From: Streptomyces mayonensis
GTDB taxonomy: Bacteria; Actinomycetota; Actinomycetes; Streptomycetales; Streptomycetaceae
NCBI RefSeq assembly: GCF_018982965.1
Contig: NZ_JACBYP010000028.1
Span: forward strand, 1 to 64,000
Direction of reading: 5' to 3'
DNA length: 64,000 nt
Position numbers and translations under genes: made by a program. Every line of letters starts with the position of its first letter. Positions within the stretch are counted from its first letter, which is position 1. A model generated the notes under the pieces. The model was not told where the DNA came from, searched no databases, and worked only from the letters and a program-made list of their open reading frames with translations. Positions 26,192 to 34,801 of this stretch are shown in pieces.

Positions 26192-27979
26192 GTGGACGCG
26201 CAAGGACGTGGGCGGGCAGACGACGTGGATCCCGCAGACCAGTGGGTACTCAATCCGCGCACTGGCGAATACGAACTGCGACTCCCTCCTTCCGCTCCGC
26301 AGTCATCCGCGCCCCAGTCACCCGTGCCCGGCCCTCGCAGAGGCGCCCCCGGCTCTCCCGGGGCACCTGGCTCTCCCGGGGCACCGGGCGACACCGGCCA
26401 CCAGGACGGCCCCGGCACCGCGCGTCGTCGTACGGACGCCCCCGGCCGCGAGGTCCCGCCGCAGCGGCGGCGCCGGACGGCACCCGAGGAGCCGGTGCCC
26501 GGGCGGCGCGGACGCCGCCCGGAGAAGAAGAGGTCGAAGGGCAAGAAGGTACTGCTGTGGACCGGCGGCACCATGGCCTTCGTCGTCCTCGCCGCAGGCG
26601 CCGGCGGCTACCTCTACCTCAAGCACCTCGAGGGCAACGTCTCGACGACGGACGTCGGCACCGCCGGAAGCAGCAGCTTCAAGAAGGACGAGGCCTTCAA
26701 CATCCTCATCATCGGCACCGACAAGCGCACCGGTGAGGGCAACGAGGGCTACGGCGACAAGGGCAGCGCCGGGCACGCGGACACGAACATCCTGCTGCAC
26801 GTGGCCAAGGACCGCTCCAACGCGACCGCCCTCAGTATCCCCCGCGACATGATCGTGGACATCCCCGACTGCGAGACCACGCAGGAGGACGGGTCGACGG
26901 AGATCATCCCCGGTACCTCGGGCGTCCGCTTCAACCAGAGCCTCGGCGACCTCGGCCGGGACGCGGGCTGCGCGATGCGCACGGTGACGGAGACGACCGG
27001 CATCAAGCCCGACCACTTCATGATGGCCGACTTCAACGCGGTCAAGACGCTGACCACCGCGGTCGGCGGCGTGGACGTCTGCGTGGAGCACGCCGTGGAC
27101 GACCCGAAGTCCCATCTCACGCTTCCCGCGGGCGAGTCCACGGTCAAGGGCGAGCAGGCCCTCGCCTTCGTCCGCACCCGGCACGCCTTCGGCAACGAGG
27201 GCGACCTGGACCGGATCAAGGTGCAGCAGCAGTTCCTCGGCTCGCTCATGCGGAAGATGTCCTCCGGCGACACCCTCACCAGCCCCACCAAGCTGGTGAA
27301 GCTGGCCGAGGCCGCGACCGAGGCACTCACCGTGGACAAGGCCATCGGCAACGTGGGCACGCTCAAGGACGTGGCCCTGGAGCTGAAGAAGGTGCCGCCG
27401 AAGAACATCACGTTCACCACGGTGCCGGTGCTCGACAACCCCGCCGAGAAGGTCAAGGCGACCGTGGTCCCGAACGAGGCCAAGGCGCCCCAGGTCTTCG
27501 ACATGATCAAGAACGACATCTCCTTCACCGAGGTCGAGCAGAAGGAGAAGAAGGAGAAGGCGGCCGTCGCCGCCCGCCTCAAGGGCGAGAAGTCCGAGCC
27601 CGGCGAGGTCCGGGTCCGCGTCATGAACGGCGGAGCCCCCGCAGGCAGCGCCCAGCAGGAGCTGTCCTACCTCCAGACGGACGCCGGCGTCACGAAGTCA
27701 GAGAACGCGGGCAACGCCCCCGCAGAGGTCGACAGGACCACCCTGGAGTACGACACCGGCCAGGCCGACCAGGCCCGCGCCCTCGCCGAGATCCTCGGCC
27801 TGTCCGGCGCCGCCATGCAGCCCGGCGACAGCGTCACCAACTCCCAGGGCCTGCCCACCATGACCCTCACCCTCGGCAAGGACTTCAGGGGCGCCGGCGT
27901 CAAGATCGGCGCCTCCTCCGTCAAGAAGCCGGAGCTGGACAGCGCGTCCACGGCGGACCAGAAACTGTGCGCCAGTTGA
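26192..27979 (+). CDS. LCP family glycopolymer ligase 4 (type A paralogue) with LytR C-terminal domain
   Basis: 595 residues, closely similar along its whole length to LCP gene 2. It shares VDAQGRGRADD, DQWVLNPRTGEYELRL, the basic linker, the WTGGTMAFVVLAAG membrane helix, NILIIGTDKRTGEGNEGYGD, LSIPRDMIVDIPDC, VRTRHAFGNEGDLDR and the LytR_C domain (RVRVMNGGAPAGSAQ). The linker contains a Pro/Gly repeat encoded by GGCTCTCCCGGGGCACC direct repeats. GTG 26192 is the start conserved with gene 2, preceded by GGAGG; an in-frame GTG 9 codons upstream is not conserved in frame. It begins the second copy of the duplicated pair. Confidence 0.9.
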   Translation: MDAQGRGRADDVDPADQWVLNPRTGEYELRLPPSAPQSSAPQSPVPGPRRGAPGSPGAPGSPGAPGDTGHQDGPGTARRRTDAPGREVPPQRRRRTAPEEPVPGRRGRRPEKKRSKGKKVLLWTGGTMAFVVLAAGAGGYLYLKHLEGNVSTTDVGTAGSSSFKKDEAFNILIIGTDKRTGEGNEGYGDKGSAGHADTNILLHVAKDRSNATALSIPRDMIVDIPDCETTQEDGSTEIIPGTSGVRFNQSLGDLGRDAGCAMRTVTETTGIKPDHFMMADFNAVKTLTTAVGGVDVCVEHAVDDPKSHLTLPAGESTVKGEQALAFVRTRHAFGNEGDLDRIKVQQQFLGSLMRKMSSGDTLTSPTKLVKLAEAATEALTVDKAIGNVGTLKDVALELKKVPPKNITFTTVPVLDNPAEKVKATVVPNEAKAPQVFDMIKNDISFTEVEQKEKKEKAAVAARLKGEKSEPGEVRVRVMNGGAPAGSAQQELSYLQTDAGVTKSENAGNAPAEVDRTTLEYDTGQADQARALAEILGLSGAAMQPGDSVTNSQGLPTMTLTLGKDFRGAGVKIGASSVKKPELDSASTADQKLCAS

Positions 27980-28076
27980 CCTGAAGGGTCCAGTTGACCT
28001 GGAGGGCCCGTCGCGCGTCTTACACGGCGGCGACGGGCCCGTGCGGTGGCGCGGGGGTGGGGAGAGGGACGCGGAC

Positions 28077-30002
28077 ATGACGCGAGGCAGTGTGCAGGGG
28101 GAGGACACGCGGGAGGGCGGACCGGACGCCCCGGAGCGTGCGGGGGCCGCACGGGGGACCGACGACAACGCTGTCGGCGGCACCCGCGGCAGCGGGCCCA
28201 CCGGTGGGACGCCCGACGGGGAAGCCGACGGGACTCCCGGCGAGGCAACCGACGGCACTCCCGGCAAGGAAGCCGACGGGAAGGCCGTCGCGACTCCCGG
28301 CGAGGCAACCGACGACGCAACCGACGGCACTCCCGCCAAAGAAGCCGACGGGGAAGCCGACGGGACTCCCAGCAAGGCAACCGACGAGACAACCGACGGC
28401 ACGCCCGCCAAAGAAGCCGACGGGAAGGCCAGCGCGACTCCCGGCAAGGCAACCGACGGGAAAGCCCGCAAGGAGACCCGCGACCGGGGTGCCGGCGGGG
28501 CCCGCGGCCGTGGCCCGCGCAGGGTCCGCCGTGTCCTGAAGTGGACCGCGGTGGCCCTGGCCGCGCTGCTGGTCTGCCTGGCCGGCGCCGGTTACCTCTA
28601 CTACGAGCACCTCAACGGCAACATCCAGCGGGACGCCCTGAACCTGGGCGACAACAAGATCGCCGCACCGACCCCGAACGCGGCCGGGCAGACCCCGCTG
28701 AACATCCTCGTCATCGGCTCGGACGCCCGGGACAGCAAGGAGAACCAGCAACTGGGCGGCGCCCGCGAGACGTTCGGCTCCACTCCGCTGGCGGACGTGC
28801 AGATGCTGGTGCACCTGTCCGCGGACCGCAGCAACATGTCGGTGGTCAGCATGCCGCGCGACACCCTGGTCGAGATACCCAAGTGCACCGACCCGGACGA
28901 CGGCGAGGTCCACCCGGCGAGCGAGGGCCGGGTGATGACCAACCAGAGCCTCGGCCACGGCGGCCCCGGCTGCACGGTGGCCACCTGGCAGGAGCTGACC
29001 GGCATCCACATCGACCACTTCGTCATGGTCGACTTCGCGGGGGTGGTGTCCATGGCGGACGCCGTCGGCGGCGTCCCGGTCTGCGTGGACGCCAACATCC
29101 ACTCCCGCGACGGCCAGGGCCACGGCTCCGGCCTGAAACTCGAGAAGGGCACGCACCCGGTCAAGGGCGAGCAGGCCCTGCAGTGGCTGCGCACACGCTA
29201 CGGCTTCGAGGACGGCAGCGACCTGGCGCGGGCCAAGGCCCAGCACATGTACCTCAACTCGATGGTCCGCACGCTGCGCGAGAACGCGACCCTGGGCAAC
29301 CCGAACAAGCTGCGCAGGCTCGCCGAGGAGGCCACCGCGGCCCTCACCGTCGACCCGGGCCTGGACACCGTCAAGAAGCTGTACGACCTCAGCGACGAGC
29401 TGCGCAGGGTGAAGCCCGAGCGCATCACCATGACCACGATGCCCAACCGGTACGTCGGCGCCCGCGTCGAGCCGACCGAGGACGCCGAGCAGCTCTTCCG
29501 GCTGGTCCGCGAGGACATCGCGCTGGACGGCAAGGACGCGAAGAAGAAGCCCGACCCCGAGCCGGCGGCCCCGGCCGACCCGGCGGCCCCCGACGACGAG
29601 ATGGCCGTCCAGGTCCGCAACGGCACCCGCACCGACGAGCTGCGCGCGGCGCCCGGACGCGCGAACACGGTCGCCGGGCTCCTGGTCGAGCAGGGCTTCG
29701 CCAAGGCCGTCGCCGACCCCTCGGTGCTGCCGAGCGAGGACCGCACGGTCGTCCGCTACCCGAGCGCCGACCTGGAGGGCGACGCGCGGCGCGTGGCCGA
29801 CTCCCTGGGGATCCCGGCGAGTTCGGTGGTGCGGTCCACGGAGGTCTCCGGCGTCACGCTCGTCGTGGGTGCCGACTGGCGCGAGGGCGAGGCGTACAAG
29901 GCGCCCGAGGCCGACGACGAGACCCCGGAGTCGGCCGAGGCCCTCAACGGCGCCGACGACGACGCCTGCATGCAGGTGGACCCGTCGTTCACCTGGTCCT
30001 GA
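28077..30002 (+). CDS. LCP family glycopolymer ligase 5 (type B paralogue) with repetitive N terminus
   Basis: 641 residues. After MTRGSVQGEDTREGG, a repetitive acidic/basic segment of TPGKEADG-like units (about residues 40-130) precedes the membrane helix (about 160-182). The LCP domain carries NILVIGSDARDSK, VVSMPRDTLVEIPKC and LRTRYGFEDGSDLARAKAQH, followed by a Pro/Ala linker and LytR_C (AVQVRNGTRTDELR). It is the partner of LCP gene 3: both share GYLYYEHLNGN, TPNAAGQTPLNIL-type sequence and AQHMYxNSM. ATG 28077 matches the start context of gene 3 (ATGACGCxxGGCAGTGTGCA). Confidence 0.9.
   Translation: MTRGSVQGEDTREGGPDAPERAGAARGTDDNAVGGTRGSGPTGGTPDGEADGTPGEATDGTPGKEADGKAVATPGEATDDATDGTPAKEADGEADGTPSKATDETTDGTPAKEADGKASATPGKATDGKARKETRDRGAGGARGRGPRRVRRVLKWTAVALAALLVCLAGAGYLYYEHLNGNIQRDALNLGDNKIAAPTPNAAGQTPLNILVIGSDARDSKENQQLGGARETFGSTPLADVQMLVHLSADRSNMSVVSMPRDTLVEIPKCTDPDDGEVHPASEGRVMTNQSLGHGGPGCTVATWQELTGIHIDHFVMVDFAGVVSMADAVGGVPVCVDANIHSRDGQGHGSGLKLEKGTHPVKGEQALQWLRTRYGFEDGSDLARAKAQHMYLNSMVRTLRENATLGNPNKLRRLAEEATAALTVDPGLDTVKKLYDLSDELRRVKPERITMTTMPNRYVGARVEPTEDAEQLFRLVREDIALDGKDAKKKPDPEPAAPADPAAPDDEMAVQVRNGTRTDELRAAPGRANTVAGLLVEQGFAKAVADPSVLPSEDRTVVRYPSADLEGDARRVADSLGIPASSVVRSTEVSGVTLVVGADWREGEAYKAPEADDETPESAEALNGADDDACMQVDPSFTWS
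28197..28470. repeat. In-frame coding repeat in LCP gene 5
   Basis: Irregular repeats of about 24-48 nt built from GGCACTCCCGGCAAGGAAGCC and GAAGCCGACGGG. They encode the TP-(G/A/S)-K-(E/A)-A-(D/T)-DG segment in front of the membrane helix. The unit is in frame throughout, so the length can vary without harming the protein. Confidence 0.8.
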
Positions 30003-30038
30003 GCCGCGTCGTCCGCCCCGGAGGAGGCGCGACGGACG

Positions 30039-31109
30039 TCAGCGCGTTCCCGCGGCGTCCGTGTCGACGTCCACATCCACGTCCGCGTCCGGCAGGACGG
30101 CCGGGCGCCGGGAGGCGATGACCTTCCTGGCCAGCGCCTTGGGGCTGGCCAGGAAGCCCCAGCCCCAGGACATGTGCATGGTGGCCAGCGCGACGGGGAT
30201 CTGCGCCCGCGCCTTCAGCCCGAGCCCCTTGCCCGCCGGGACCGACCCGGCGACGATCGCGGCCAGGTAGGCACCGGGTACCGCGAAGCCCCACGGGGTC
30301 AGCGCGGCGCCCACCACGATGCCGGCGGCGATGACGCACACGGCGGTCGGCGGGGCGAGGTAGCGCAGGTTGATGGAGCCCGAGTGGTAGCGGGCGACGA
30401 CATGGCGCCAGCGGCCGTAGTCCTTGTACTGCTTGGCCAGCGCCCGCACGGACGGCCGGGGCCGGTAGGACACCCGCAGCTCGGGCGAGAACCAGATCAG
30501 GCCGCCGGCCTCGCGGATGCGGAAGTTCAGCTCCCAGTCCTGGGCGCGGATGAACTCCTCGTTGTACCCGCCCTGCCGCTCCAGCGCCTCGCGGCGGAAC
30601 ACGCCGAGGTAGACCGTCTCGGCCGGGGCGGCGTCGCCGCCGGTGTGGAAGGCCGCGTTGCCCACGCCGATCTTCGATGTCATCGCGGCGGCGACGGCGT
30701 CCTCCCAGGCGTTCTCGCCCTCGGCGTGCATGACGCCGCCCACGTTCTGCGCGCCGGTCTCCTCGAGGAGCCGTACGGCCGTGGCGATGTACCCGGGCGA
30801 CAGGATGCCGTGGCCGTCGACGCGGACGACGACCGGATGGCGCGAGGCCTTGATAGCGGCGTTCAGCGCGGCCGGCGTGCGGCCGGTGGGGTTCGGCACG
30901 GTGTGGACGCGGGGGTCCTCACGGACGAGTTCGGCGGCGATCTCGTCCGTACGGTCCGCGGAGGGACCGAGGGCGATCACGATCTCCATCTCGCCGGAGT
31001 ACTCCTGGGCGAGAATGGCGCGGACGGCGCCGCGCAGGTGCCGCTCCTCGTTGAGGACGGGCATGATCACGGAAACGGCGGGCAGCCGCACGTCGGACTT
31101 GGCGTTCAT
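30039..31109 (-). CDS. Membrane-associated family 2 glycosyltransferase
   Basis: A 356-residue enzyme. The N-terminal GT-A fold has VSVIMPVLNEERHL, VVVRVDGHGILSPGY (the DxD equivalent is reduced to VDGHG) and a RAQDWELNFRIREAG acceptor motif. Two hydrophobic segments near the C terminus (about 255-300) anchor it to the membrane. Similar to ExoA-like succinoglycan glycosyltransferases. The C terminus ends in a DVDVDVDTDAAG repeat. Encoded against the LCP genes and inserted between LCP genes 5 and 6, it may add a sugar to the polymer those enzymes attach; that link is inference. Confidence 0.88.
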   Translation of the reverse strand: MNAKSDVRLPAVSVIMPVLNEERHLRGAVRAILAQEYSGEMEIVIALGPSADRTDEIAAELVREDPRVHTVPNPTGRTPAALNAAIKASRHPVVVRVDGHGILSPGYIATAVRLLEETGAQNVGGVMHAEGENAWEDAVAAAMTSKIGVGNAAFHTGGDAAPAETVYLGVFRREALERQGGYNEEFIRAQDWELNFRIREAGGLIWFSPELRVSYRPRPSVRALAKQYKDYGRWRHVVARYHSGSINLRYLAPPTAVCVIAAGIVVGAALTPWGFAVPGAYLAAIVAGSVPAGKGLGLKARAQIPVALATMHMSWGWGFLASPKALARKVIASRRPAVLPDADVDVDVDTDAAGTR

Positions 31110-31281
31110 CGGTGCTCACGTTACCGCGAACGGGGGACACGGGTGCGCGCCGCGGGGGTCGCAGTCCCGGGCAGCAGATCCTATGGGCCTACGGTGCTCA
31201 CGGATCCCACGTCCGGCCCATGGATCCCACGTCCGGCCCCGCGGTCTCGCGCCCGGGGCCCGTCCCCGCGGAGGTGTCACC

Positions 31282-32793
31282 TTGCCCACGCCGCCCCGCT
31301 CCCCCCGGGTCCCGGCCTCGTCGCCCCGCGGCGGCCCGCCGCGCGGACACGGCGGCTCCCGGCCCTCCGGGCGGGCGCCGAGGCCCCCCGTTCGGCGGAG
31401 GAAGCCGCGCTGGGCCGTGCGGGCGGTGACCGCGCTGTCGGTGGTGGTGCTGGCCTCCGCCGGGATCGGGCACGCGGTGCTCTCGGGTCTGGACTCGGAC
31501 ATCTCGCGGGTCGACGCCTTCAAGGACATGAAGAACCGGCCCCGGGCGGGCGACGGCATGAACGTCCTGATGGTCGGCACCGACGGCCGGGACGACATCA
31601 GCGAGGAGCAGCGGCGCGCGTACAAGCTGGGCGGCGCGCCCTGCCACTGCACCGACACGATCATGATCGTGCACATCTCGGAGGACCGGGAGCGCGCCAG
31701 TGTGGTCAGCCTGCCGCGCGACTCGTACGCCGAGACGCCGGGCCACACCGACCGCACCACCGGCGAGCAGCACAAGGGGCACCCGATCAAGCTGAACGCG
31801 GCCTATGCCGAGGGCGGCCCGCAGCTGACGATCCGCACCGTGGAGAACATGACCCGCGTGAAGATCGACCACTACCTGGAGGTGGACTTCACCAGCTTCA
31901 TGAAGACGGTGGACGTCCTCGGCGGTGTGAAGATCTGCACCGTCGAACCGCTCAAGGACAGCTACACGGGGCTCGACCTGCCGGCCGGCAGCCACACGCT
32001 GAAGGGCGGGCAGGCGCTGCAGTACGTGCGGGCCCGTCATCTCGACGGCGCCTCGGACCTGAGCCGGATGCAGCGCCAGCAGCGCTTCCTGGCCGCCCTG
32101 ATCGACCGGGCGACCTCGTCGGGGATCCTGCTGAACCCGCTGAAGTTCCGGGACGTCACGCGCGCCGTCCTGGGCTCGGTCCGCGCCGACCAGGGCTTCG
32201 GGACCGACGAGCTGCTGACGCTGGGGCGGGCGATGCGGGACTTCTCGCCGTCGTCCTCGGAGTTCACCACGGTGCCGATCGGGCAGATGGGCTACGCCGT
32301 GAAGGGCGTCGGCTCGACCCTGAAGTGGGACCCGGCGAAGTCGGAGCGGATCTTCGACGCCCTGCGCCAGGACGAGCCGCTGGCCGCGCCGAAGCCGGAG
32401 CGCAAGGGCCCGGCGCCGGTGCGGGTCCCGGTGGACCCGCAGCAGATCCGGGTCCAGGTGGAGAACGGCACCCGCACCGCCGGGCTCGGCAAGAAGGTTG
32501 ACGACGCTCTGGCCGCGACCGGGTTCGGCACCACCAGGGCGCCGCGCAACGCCACCGACCGGGCGGTCGAGCGGACCGTGGTCGCCTACGACCCCCGCTG
32601 GGACCGGTCGGCGAAGTCGCTGGCCGCCGCCCTGCCCGGCAGCGAGCTGAAGCCGGTCGAGGGGCAGGGGGCGACCCTGAAGGTGATCGCGGGCGCCGAC
32701 TACGAGAAGGTCGTGAAGGTGACGCCGGCCGACCCGCCGAGGGAGCCGGGCACGGTGGTGCGCGGCGACGAGGTGACCTGCGGCGAGCGGTGA
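31282..32793 (+). CDS. LCP family glycopolymer ligase 6 with LytR C-terminal domain
   Basis: 503 residues: a Pro/Arg-rich cytoplasmic leader, a membrane helix (about 44-64), and an LCP domain with NVLMVGTDGRDD, VVSLPRDSYAETPG, KLNAAYAEGGPQL and VRARHLDGASDLSRMQRQQRF, all core Arg and Asp positions intact. A LytR_C domain follows (RVQVENGTRTAGLGKK). TTG 31282 was chosen because GGAGG sits 7 nt upstream and no other start with a ribosome site lies before the membrane helix. About 170 nt separate it from the divergent glycosyltransferase; that gap contains a GGATCCCACGTCCGGCCC direct repeat at 31201-31238. Confidence 0.88.
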   Translation: MPTPPRSPRVPASSPRGGPPRGHGGSRPSGRAPRPPVRRRKPRWAVRAVTALSVVVLASAGIGHAVLSGLDSDISRVDAFKDMKNRPRAGDGMNVLMVGTDGRDDISEEQRRAYKLGGAPCHCTDTIMIVHISEDRERASVVSLPRDSYAETPGHTDRTTGEQHKGHPIKLNAAYAEGGPQLTIRTVENMTRVKIDHYLEVDFTSFMKTVDVLGGVKICTVEPLKDSYTGLDLPAGSHTLKGGQALQYVRARHLDGASDLSRMQRQQRFLAALIDRATSSGILLNPLKFRDVTRAVLGSVRADQGFGTDELLTLGRAMRDFSPSSSEFTTVPIGQMGYAVKGVGSTLKWDPAKSERIFDALRQDEPLAAPKPERKGPAPVRVPVDPQQIRVQVENGTRTAGLGKKVDDALAATGFGTTRAPRNATDRAVERTVVAYDPRWDRSAKSLAAALPGSELKPVEGQGATLKVIAGADYEKVVKVTPADPPREPGTVVRGDEVTCGER

Positions 32794-32817
32794 GGACGGG
32801 ACAGCGGTCCTGCCGGC

Positions 32818-34104
32818 TCAGTCGGCGGAGACGGTGACCGCCTTGTCCTCCTTCAGCTCCTCGACGAGCTGCTTCACCTTCGCGTCGTCCCACTTGAGGT
32901 TGCCGCCGACGCTGCCCGAGATCGGCATGTTCATCGAGGTGCCCTCGCCGCCGCTGACGCTCTTCATCGCCCAGAACATGCTCGCCAGGTCGAACAGGCC
33001 CATGTCCTTGTCGACGATGAGGGAGTCCAGACCCGCGCCCATGGTCGGGTACAGCTTGAACGGGTTGAGGACCGTCGAGGGGGTGGCCACCTGGCTCGCC
33101 AGCGCCGACAGGAACTTCTGCTGGTTCTTGGTGCGGTCCAGGTCGGAGCCGGCCAGCGCGTACCGGGTGCGGACGAAGGCGAGGGACTCCTCGCCGTTCA
33201 GGGTCTGCTTGCCCTTCTTGAGGTCGGCGCCGGACTTCTTGTCCTTGATGTCCTGCGGGATGTCGATCTCGACGCCGCCGACCGCATCCACGATGTTCGC
33301 GAAGCCGGCGAAGCCGATCTCCACGTAGTGGTCCAGGCGCAGCCCGGTGTTGTGCTCGATGGTGCGTACCAGCAGCTCGGGGCCGTCCTCGGCGTACGCG
33401 GCGTTCAGCTTGGTGCGCCGGCCCGTGCCCGGGTACTCCTTGCCGGACTCGGAGCCGACGAAGCTCGGGATCTCCACATCCGAGTCGCGGGGCAGGGAGA
33501 TCAGCGTCGAGCCGTTGTCCCCGGTGTGCAGGATCATCATGGAGTCGGTGCGCTTGCCCTCGGCGTCACCGGTGTGCAGGTCCTTCTTCTGGTCGTCGGT
33601 CATGCCTTCGCGGCTGTCGGAGCCGACGATCAGGTAGTTGGTGCCCTCGCCGGCTCCGGGCCGCTCGATGACCTTGGACAGGTCGACCTCGCGGTTGAGC
33701 TTGGAGTCGGCCCAGAAGTAGGTGCTCACCGTCGTGACGACCAGCACGGTCACCACGGTGATGGCGGTCCACTTGATCCGCCGGCGCCAGTTCGGCGCGG
33801 GCCGCCCCGGGTCGTAGCCGCCGGGCCCCTGCCCGGGTCCGTGGCCGCCGGGGCTGCCACCGTAGACCTGGCCGGTGTTGTAACCGCTGTCGTACCCGTC
33901 GCCGCCGTGCCCCTGGCCGTCGGTGTACGACGGCTGTTGCGGCACCCCGCCGTACGGCGGGGCCGCCTGGCCCGGGCCGGGCGGCGGCGTGCCGCGGCGG
34001 ACCTGCCGCATCACGCGGGCGCTCTCGGGCCGTGCGCTCGCGCTGCCGCGTCCGTACGCGTTGCCGCGGTTGTCACCGGACCATCCCTCGGGCCAATCAT
34101 TCAT
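32818..34104 (-). CDS. LCP family glycopolymer ligase 7
   Basis: 428 residues on the opposite strand, convergent with LCP gene 6 with only 24 nt between stops. The cytoplasmic leader is Gly/Pro/Tyr/Gln-rich (about 38-105), followed by a membrane helix (about 111-131) and an LCP domain with NYLIVGSDSREG, LISLPRDSDVEIPSF, KLNAAYAEDGPELLVRTIE and VRTRYALAGSDLDRTKNQQ. It has no LytR_C domain. This is the most divergent LCP protein here, nearer the type found singly in many actinobacteria. ATG 34104 is the last start before the conserved leader; the ribosome site is poor. Confidence 0.88.
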   Translation of the reverse strand: MNDWPEGWSGDNRGNAYGRGSASARPESARVMRQVRRGTPPPGPGQAAPPYGGVPQQPSYTDGQGHGGDGYDSGYNTGQVYGGSPGGHGPGQGPGGYDPGRPAPNWRRRIKWTAITVVTVLVVTTVSTYFWADSKLNREVDLSKVIERPGAGEGTNYLIVGSDSREGMTDDQKKDLHTGDAEGKRTDSMMILHTGDNGSTLISLPRDSDVEIPSFVGSESGKEYPGTGRRTKLNAAYAEDGPELLVRTIEHNTGLRLDHYVEIGFAGFANIVDAVGGVEIDIPQDIKDKKSGADLKKGKQTLNGEESLAFVRTRYALAGSDLDRTKNQQKFLSALASQVATPSTVLNPFKLYPTMGAGLDSLIVDKDMGLFDLASMFWAMKSVSGGEGTSMNMPISGSVGGNLKWDDAKVKQLVEELKEDKAVTVSAD

Positions 34105-34224
34105 GCGGACCAGTGTGCAGGTCCGCAGGGTCCGCGTTACAAGGGTCGTCGGAAAATCAGGGCACCGCTGTTGCGAAGCCGACACAAAATCACACCCGTG
34201 TGCCCCCGGCATAAGGTGGAGGCC

Positions 34225-34791
34225 ATGACAGACCAGGCAGAACAGGCCTCGGCCGCGCCGTCGGCGGCTCCGGAGATCCCGGGCAAGCCGACCTCGGCGT
34301 CCCGCACCACCCTCAGCCACATCATGACGCACAGCGACACCAACCTTCTCGGCACCGTGCACGGCGGCGTGATCATGAAGCTGGTCGACGACGCGGCGGG
34401 CGCCGTGGCCGGACGGCACTCCGGCGGACCCGCCGTCACCGCGTCCATGGACGAGATGGCGTTCCTCGAACCGGTCCGCGTCGGCGACCTCGTCCATGTG
34501 AAGGCCCAGGTCAACTGGACCGGCCGGACCTCCATGGAGGTGGGTGTGCGGGTCATGGCCGAACGCTGGAACGAGTCCGCCCCGGCCACCCAGGTCGGCT
34601 CGGCCTACCTGGTCTTCGCCGCGGTGGACGCGGCCGGCAGGCCCCGCACGGTGCCGCCGGTCCTCCCGGAGACCGAGAAGGACCGGCGCCGCTACCAGGA
34701 GGCCCAGATCCGCCGCACCCACCGCCTGGCCCGCCGCCGCGCGATCATGGACCTGCGCGAGCGACGGGTGGCGGAGGGCCACGAGGACTGA
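34225..34791 (+). CDS. Acyl-CoA thioesterase (hotdog fold, BACH/YciA type)
   Basis: A 188-residue cytoplasmic enzyme hydrolysing acyl-CoA to acid and CoA. The hotdog core contains THSDTNLLGTVHGGVIMKLVDDAA, with Asn/His/Asp positions characteristic of this family, and MAFLEPVRVGDLVHVKAQV. A charged C-terminal helix (RRTHRLARRRAIMDLRERR) extends it. ATG 34225 has GGTGGAGG upstream. Divergent from LCP gene 7 and convergent with the VWA gene, whose stop is only 10 nt away. Confidence 0.9.
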   Translation: MTDQAEQASAAPSAAPEIPGKPTSASRTTLSHIMTHSDTNLLGTVHGGVIMKLVDDAAGAVAGRHSGGPAVTASMDEMAFLEPVRVGDLVHVKAQVNWTGRTSMEVGVRVMAERWNESAPATQVGSAYLVFAAVDAAGRPRTVPPVLPETEKDRRRYQEAQIRRTHRLARRRAIMDLRERRVAEGHED

Positions 34792-34801
34792 CCCGCGGCC
34801 G

